Source: Nocardioides sp. (GTDB lineage Bacteria; Actinomycetota; Actinomycetes; Propionibacteriales; Nocardioidaceae). From it: a stretch of 64,000 bases of DNA. Position 1 is the first letter of the stretch, and each line of letters starts with the position of its first letter. Location of the stretch: contig NZ_JASLGR010000031.1 of NCBI RefSeq assembly GCF_030150155.1, positions 98,084 through 162,083 on the forward strand. Reading direction: 5' to 3'. Shown one piece after another: positions 59,854 through 64,000 of the stretch. Made by a program: the position numbers and the translations under genes. The notes beneath the pieces are model-generated. The model saw only the letters and a list, made by a program, of their open reading frames with translations, searched no databases and had not been told where the DNA came from.

Positions 59854-60381
59854 ATGGTGCGCGGGATGTGCTTCGGACTGGACGACGCGACGGCTGAGAG
59901 CCTGCTGGCCGCTGCCGACGACGCCGCTCTCGACGAGAGGGTCGCCGACATCGAGGACCGGATGTGGGACGCCGGCCTCGTGCTCGCCTGCGAGCTGGAC
60001 AAGGCCTGGGATCCGATCAGCTGCGCCCTGTGCCCCAACGCGTACGCCGGCATCGGACCGGACCAGGACTGGTGGTCGGACCCCGCCACCTGGCCCGCGC
60101 GAGGCGCGATCCTCGGCCACCGGGTCCTGAACGACGACCTGGAGACCGCCCTCCTGACCTACAACGACCCCGCCCAGGTCGCCGAGGTCGCCGCCTTCCT
60201 GGAGACGATCGACCACGACCGGTTCCTCGCCCTCTACCGGGCGATGCCCTCGGACCTGCGCAACCCCGAGTACGGAACGTCCGAAGGCGACTACGCGTGG
60301 GGCTGGCTCGCCGAGCTCACCCGGTTCTACACCCAGGCCGCCGCCGACTCACGGCACGTCATCTTCTCCGTCGCGTTCTGA
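59854..60381 (+). CDS. DUF1877 family protein (YfbM-like)
   Basis: A 175-residue soluble protein of the YfbM/DUF1877 family. Features are CELDKAWDPI (residues 47-56), LGHRVLND near 88, LTYNDPAQVAEVAAFLETID, and a C-terminal FYTQAAADSRHVIFS. The function is unknown. The last 33 bp overlap the next gene on the other strand. Confidence 0.85.
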   Translation: MVRGMCFGLDDATAESLLAAADDAALDERVADIEDRMWDAGLVLACELDKAWDPISCALCPNAYAGIGPDQDWWSDPATWPARGAILGHRVLNDDLETALLTYNDPAQVAEVAAFLETIDHDRFLALYRAMPSDLRNPEYGTSEGDYAWGWLAELTRFYTQAAADSRHVIFSVAF

Positions 60382-60693
60382 ACGACCACCCCTGAACCTC
60401 CGCGCGAGCCAGCCGCCGCCGCTCACCGCGAGGAACACGACCACCGCGATCGCGACCCAGACCGCGGTCGCGGAGCCGTTGCCGCTGTCACCCTGGTCGC
60501 TCGTCGCCGTGGCCGTGGCTGTCGCTGTGGCTGTGGCGACGGCCTGCCGGGTCTCCCCGGCCCAGGCAGCGGGCCCCAGCCCGAGTACGCGGGCCAGGGC
60601 GAGGGCCAGTGGAAGCGCGAGGGAGACGGCGAGCGTCGCCGCGGCGACCCCGGTGAAGGATCGACGTCGAGGTGCACTGAGTGAAGTCATCAT
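60349..60693 (-). CDS. Small secreted/anchored protein with Ala-Thr linker
   Basis: A 114-residue protein: signal-peptide-like helix (residues 14-40), an ATATATATATATS spacer, a second helix (residues ~78-97, VWVAIAVVVFLAVSGGGWLA) and a basic tail. The order resembles surface proteins with a C-terminal anchor but lacks an LPXTG motif. GGGAG precedes the ATG at 60693. The function is unknown. Confidence 0.6.
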   Translation of the reverse strand: MMTSLSAPRRRSFTGVAAATLAVSLALPLALALARVLGLGPAAWAGETRQAVATATATATATATSDQGDSGNGSATAVWVAIAVVVFLAVSGGGWLARRFRGGRSERDGEDDVP

Positions 60694-60750
60694 GGAGTTC
60701 TCCCGAGATGAAGACGAAGACTCGGCCCTCACCCTAGTAAGGTCAGCCGC

Positions 60751-61155
60751 ATGACGCAGCAGAGCGGGACCGACACCGAGCCCACCATTGGCCGTCTCGT
60801 CGCCGAAGCCAGCCGCGACATCTCGTCGCTGGTCTCCAAGGAGATCGAGCTGGCGAAGTCCGAGCTCAAGGTCAGCGTGACCAACGGCGGCATCGGCATC
60901 GCGCTCTTCGCCGCGGCAGGGTTCCTGGCCGTGCTGGCGATCATCATGTTCTCCATCGCGCTCGGCTTCCTGATCCACTGGAACGGCTCGGGTCTCGACC
61001 TGCAGTGGGCGTTCCTGATCGTCTTCGCGCTCTACCTGCTCCTGGCGGGCCTGCTGGTCTTCGTCGGAGTGAAGAAGGTCAAGCAGGTCAAGGCGCCCGA
61101 GCGGGCGATCGCGCAGGGCCGCGAGATCCCCAAGGCCTTCAAGGGCAAGGCCTGA
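60751..61155 (+). CDS. Phage-holin-family (DUF1469-like) membrane protein
   Basis: A 134-residue protein with two helices (about residues 50-75 and 86-108) preceded by a Ser/Lys-rich amphipathic region (SLVSKEIELAKSELK) and followed by a basic tail. It matches the actinobacterial Holin-X/DUF1469 family, found beside crp in mycobacteria. It is not a prophage gene here; its role is unknown, perhaps in envelope integrity. Confidence 0.8.
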   Translation: MTQQSGTDTEPTIGRLVAEASRDISSLVSKEIELAKSELKVSVTNGGIGIALFAAAGFLAVLAIIMFSIALGFLIHWNGSGLDLQWAFLIVFALYLLLAGLLVFVGVKKVKQVKAPERAIAQGREIPKAFKGKA

Positions 61156-61165
61156 GCCAGGACGC

Positions 61166-62875
61166 ATGACGATGGCCGGGTTCGACGTCGTCGAGGCCGG
61201 CATCGCCACGCTGCGCTCCGCACTGGAGTCGGGCGAGGCCACCTCGGTCTCCCTGGTGGAGGCCTACCTCGGCCGGATCGCTCGGCTCGACCGTGACGGG
61301 CCCCGGCTCAACGCCGTCGTCGTCGACGACCCGTCGGCGCTGACCGCCGCCCGTGCCTCCGACGCCCGCCGTGCCGCGGGGGCGCTGCTCGGACCACTCG
61401 ACGGGATCCCGTACACGGTCAAGGACTCCTACCTCGTCGCCGGCCTGAGCGCCGCTGCCGGCTCCCCGGCCTTCGCCAACCTGATCGCCCAGTGGGATGC
61501 GTTCACCGTCGCCCGGCTCCGTGCCGGCGGTGCGGTCTGCCTGGGCAAGACGACCATGCCACCGATGGCCAACGGCGGGATGCAGCGCGGCCTCTATGGC
61601 CGGGCGGAGTCGCCGTACAACCCGGCCTGGCTGGCCGCGCCGTTCGGCTCCGGCTCCTCCAACGGCTCCGGGGTGGCGGTCGCGGCCTCGCTGTGCGCGT
61701 TCGGCCTGGGCGAAGAGACCTGGTCCTCAGGCCGCGGCCCCGCCTCGAACAACGCCCTGTGCGCCTACACCCCCTCGCGCGGCGTGATCTCGGTGCGCGG
61801 CAACTGGCCGCTGGTGCCGACGATGGACGTCGTCGTGCCGCACACCCGCACGATGGCGGACCTGCTGGAGGTGCTCGACGTGATCGTCGCCCCCGACGAG
61901 ATCGTCCGTGGGGACTTCTGGCGGGCCCAGCCGTGGGTCACGATCCCACCCGTGGAGGCGGTGCGCCCGCCGTCGTACGTCGGCCTCGGGAGCGCCCCGG
62001 AGCCGACCTCGGCTCTGCGTGGACGCCGTCTGGGGGTGCCACGGATGTACCTCGGCACCGACCCTGACGCCGGCGTCGGGGCGACCGGGATCGGCGGGCC
62101 GACCGGCCAGGCGATCGTGCCGCGGCCCTCGCTGCTGGAGCTGTGGGCGGACCTGCGGGCCGACCTGGAGGCGGCCGGAGCCGAGGTGGTCGAGGTCGAC
62201 CTGCCGGTCGTGACGAACTACGAGGGCGACCGGGCGGGGGCGCCGACGATCGGCACGCGGGGTCTGGTCTCGGCGGAGTACCTGCGTCGCGAGATCGTCG
62301 ACCTGTCGGCCTGGGCGTGGGACGACTTCCTGGCCGCCAACGGTGACCCGTCGCTCTCGGGCCTGGCCGGGGTCGACGGCGCCACGATCTTCCCGGCCCC
62401 GCCGGGGGCGCTGCCGGACCGCTACGACGGGTTCGAGGACGACATCGCCGACTATCCGGCGCAGGTCGCCGCCCATCCGTACGATTCGTTCCTCGACATC
62501 CCCACCCTGGAGGCAGGGGTGCGCGGGCTGGAGGAGACCCGGCGGATCGACCTGGAGACATGGATGGACGCCCTCGGCCTCGACGCGGTGATCTTCCCTG
62601 CGGTCGCCGACATCGGTCCGGCCGACATGGACGTCAACCCGGCCTCGGCCGACGCGGGCTGGCGCAACGGGGTCTGGGTAGCCAACGGCAACCTGGTCCC
62701 ACGCCACCTCGGCATCCCCACCGTCACCGTGCCGATGGGGACCCTGGCCGACATCGGGATGCCCGTCGGCGTGACGCTGGCCGGTCGCGCGTACGACGAC
62801 ACCGTCCTGCTCCGCCTCGGCGTCGCGGTCGAGGCCTCGGGCTCGGGCTCCCGTCGCACCCCGCCACCCCTCTAG
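61166..62875 (+). CDS. Amidase signature family protein
   Basis: A 569-residue amidase. The Ser-cisSer-Lys triad is visible: K86 (YTVKDSY), S164/S165 in GSGSSNGSG and nucleophile S188 (TWSSGR). It hydrolyses amides such as glutamine-tRNA amides or aromatic/aliphatic amides; substrate unknown. It is longer than usual (about 460-500) owing to insertions after residue 270. It lies 10 bp after the holin-like gene, and repeat array 3 begins directly after its stop. Confidence 0.88.
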   Translation: MTMAGFDVVEAGIATLRSALESGEATSVSLVEAYLGRIARLDRDGPRLNAVVVDDPSALTAARASDARRAAGALLGPLDGIPYTVKDSYLVAGLSAAAGSPAFANLIAQWDAFTVARLRAGGAVCLGKTTMPPMANGGMQRGLYGRAESPYNPAWLAAPFGSGSSNGSGVAVAASLCAFGLGEETWSSGRGPASNNALCAYTPSRGVISVRGNWPLVPTMDVVVPHTRTMADLLEVLDVIVAPDEIVRGDFWRAQPWVTIPPVEAVRPPSYVGLGSAPEPTSALRGRRLGVPRMYLGTDPDAGVGATGIGGPTGQAIVPRPSLLELWADLRADLEAAGAEVVEVDLPVVTNYEGDRAGAPTIGTRGLVSAEYLRREIVDLSAWAWDDFLAANGDPSLSGLAGVDGATIFPAPPGALPDRYDGFEDDIADYPAQVAAHPYDSFLDIPTLEAGVRGLEETRRIDLETWMDALGLDAVIFPAVADIGPADMDVNPASADAGWRNGVWVANGNLVPRHLGIPTVTVPMGTLADIGMPVGVTLAGRAYDDTVLLRLGVAVEASGSGSRRTPPPL

Positions 62876-62963
62876 CGACTTCCGGGTTCACCACCGCCCA
62901 CTTCCGGGTTCACCACCACCGACTTCCGGGTTCACCACCGCCCACTTCCGGGTTCACCACCGT
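62876..62963 (+). repeat. 22-bp tandem repeat array 3 (4 copies, 3' UTR of amidase)
   Basis: Four 22-bp units with core CTTCCGGGTTCACCAC. The first begins immediately after the amidase TAG stop (62873-62875). Units alternate between CGACT and CCACT beginnings. The same unit type as arrays 1 and 2. Confidence 0.95.
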
Positions 62964-62983
62964 GCAGCCCCCACCAACGCCGA

Positions 62984-63015
62984 AGTCCCGCCCTCGGCGT
63001 ACCGACGGCGGGACT
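62984..63015. terminator. Hairpin between repeat arrays 3 and 4
   Basis: The arms AGTCCCGCC (62984-62992) and GGCGGGACT (63007-63015) pair over 9 bp, with an inner CGG/CCG pairing. It probably serves as a bidirectional terminator between the convergent amidase and crp genes. Confidence 0.75.
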
Positions 63016-63020
63016 CGACT

Positions 63021-63064
63021 GTGACAAACCCGGATCTCGACCGTGCGAAACCCGGAACTCGATC
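63021..63064 (-). repeat. 22-bp repeat array 4 (2 copies, 3' UTR of crp)
   Basis: Two units in inverted orientation. On the minus strand the first begins 1 nt after the crp stop (63065-63063), core TTCCGGGTTT. It repeats the rule seen in the other arrays. Confidence 0.9.
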
Positions 63065-63755
63065 AGCGGGCGCGCCGTCCCATGCGCTCCAGGTCGAGGA
63101 TGACCACCGAGCGCGGCTCCAGCCGGAGCCAGCCACGCGACACGAAGTCGGCCAGCGCCTTGTTCACCGTCTCACGCGAAGCGCCGACCAGCTGGGCGAG
63201 CTCCTCCTGCGTGAGGTCGTGGTGCACGTGCACCCCGTCGTCGGCGGTGCGGCCGAAGCGGTCGGCGAGGTCGAGCAGCGCCTTGGCGACGCGGCCGGGC
63301 ACGTCGGAGAACACGAGGTCGGCGACGACGTCGTTGGACTTCCGCAGCCGACCCGCCAGCTGGGCGAGCATCCCCGAGGCGATCTTCGGACGACCCTCGA
63401 GCCACTGGAGCAGGTCGGAGTGGCTGAGCGCAGCGAACGACGAGTCGGTCACGGCCGTGACCGTCGCCGAGCGCGGGCCGGGGTCGAAGAGCGAGAGCTC
63501 ACCGAACATCTGACCCGGGCCGAGGATGGCCAACAGGTTCTCGCGACCGTCGGACGAGGTACGTCCGAGCTTCACCTTGCCGTCGGTGACGATGTAGAGC
63601 TGGTCACCCGAGTCGCCCTCATGGAAGAGCACCTCGCCTCGGCGCAGCTTCGTCTCCACAAGCGACGAGAGCAGCGCGGTGGCGGCTTCATCGTCGAGCG
63701 CGCTGAAGAGCGGCGCTTGCCGCAGCACGTCGTTGTCCACCGGAACCTCCGTCAT
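63063..63755 (-). CDS. crp: CRP/FNR-family transcriptional regulator
   Basis: A 230-residue cAMP-type regulator. The cyclic nucleotide-binding domain (residues 10-125) has GQMFGELSLFDPGPRSATV (~82-100), including GEL-x-A/R contacts; the winged helix has TQEELAQLVGASRETVNKALADF (~176-198). It matches actinobacterial Crp/GlxR (Rv3676). It is a likely regulator of satP/acs, which has a perfect TGTGA-N6-TCACA site. The upstream region 63756-63876 has a CCCCCGAGGGGG hairpin; no other motif is seen. Confidence 0.95.
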   Translation of the reverse strand: MTEVPVDNDVLRQAPLFSALDDEAATALLSSLVETKLRRGEVLFHEGDSGDQLYIVTDGKVKLGRTSSDGRENLLAILGPGQMFGELSLFDPGPRSATVTAVTDSSFAALSHSDLLQWLEGRPKIASGMLAQLAGRLRKSNDVVADLVFSDVPGRVAKALLDLADRFGRTADDGVHVHHDLTQEELAQLVGASRETVNKALADFVSRGWLRLEPRSVVILDLERMGRRAR

Positions 63756-63876
63756 TCACCTGGCACCCCCGAGGGGGCTGTGACCTGAATCCTACCCGTG
63801 GAATTACTCACGTCCGCGCACTGGTACAAGCTCGGCGATGTCACGGCGATGCCAGCGAGTGAGTTCCTAAGGAACG

Positions 63877-64000
63877 TCAAGCCACCTGGACGCTCGTAGG
63901 CTTGGTGTTGGCGGGCCGAGATGTTGGAGCGCTTTGCGACTTCTGTGACTCTCGGTCCGCCGCCTGCTTGCGTCGTTCGTGCATGCGCTTGTGTCGCACG
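63877..64000 (-). CDS. Hypothetical protein, C-terminal part (partial at window edge)
   Basis: A minus-strand frame enters from the right edge and ends at TGA 63879-63877. It gives a basic, Gln/Ser-rich C-terminus (RHKRMHERRKQAADRESQK then polar residues to VQVA). Too little is visible for a family call. It could be the end of a longer gene or a small GTG-started protein from 63999. Confidence 0.35.
   Translation of the reverse strand, partial: VRHKRMHERRKQAADRESQKSQSAPTSRPANTKPTSVQVA

Noticed and set aside
60751..61155. Second prophage indicated by a holin-family gene
   Set aside because: No other phage genes are near; this DUF1469-like gene is a normal neighbour of crp in actinobacteria.

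Overview
The window reads as a high-GC actinobacterial chromosome. The closest match I can infer is Nocardioides or another Propionibacteriales genus. This rests on frequent GTG starts, 4-bp start/stop overlaps, and a gene order that follows the mycobacterial topA - helicase - tad - HAD - acs - holin-like - crp block (roughly Rv3644c to Rv3676). The left 14.3 kb is the right-hand part of a siphovirus-like prophage; the rest is host chromosome.

Region 1 (1-14257) is prophage. A tape-measure protein truncated by the window edge is followed by two tail-tip proteins, an H-type-lectin-like protein, a membrane/coiled-coil protein and a lysis cassette (M23 endopeptidase, EEP-fold nuclease-like protein, small ORF, holin-like protein). 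A beta-helix tail fibre comes next. Beyond it lie accessory genes (an O-antigen-ligase-like membrane protein on the opposite strand and small hypotheticals), a tyrosine integrase flanked by inverted repeats, and a lipoprotein. The segment stops at the 3' end of tRNA-Thr(CGU), a classical attachment target.

Region 2 (14409-26817) is housekeeping: a minus-strand operon topA - alpha/beta hydrolase - tmk - holB - TAP-type exported hydrolase, then a DUF6398-like protein, a PrmC-like methyltransferase, a STAS protein, and a SftH/MrfA-type helicase with a C-terminal four-Cys DUF1998 domain.

Region 3 (26996-32041) is a compact tad/Flp-pilus-like operon (CpaE/Ssd, CpaF, TadB, TadC, DUF4244 pilin-like, TadE, TadE-like). 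Region 4 (32184-35260) is a BtuFCD-type importer behind a cobalamin riboswitch. Next come a HAD phosphatase, a two-gene cassette of lower GC, and an NO-defence unit (NsrR-like regulator plus flavohemoglobin).

Region 5 (39298-52619) holds a degenerate Fic protein, a methyltransferase, an MFS transporter, a hipBA toxin-antitoxin pair with palindromic operators, a 2-hydroxyacid dehydrogenase, a CDP-alcohol phosphotransferase, a LytS/LytTR two-component system fused into one operon with a Na+/solute symporter, and a secreted metzincin with a partner. Region 6 (52735-64000) centres on acetate: satP and acs behind a perfect CRP-type palindrome, with crp itself at 63 kb. In between are a ketosteroid-isomerase-like gene with a KstR-type operator, a GGDEF protein, agmatine deiminase, NhaA, DUF1877, a holin-like protein and an amidase.

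The most unusual signal is a family of 22-bp tandem repeats. It forms four arrays, and each array starts 0-1 nt after a stop codon and reads in the sense of that gene (26819, 27556 on minus, 62876, 63064 on minus).
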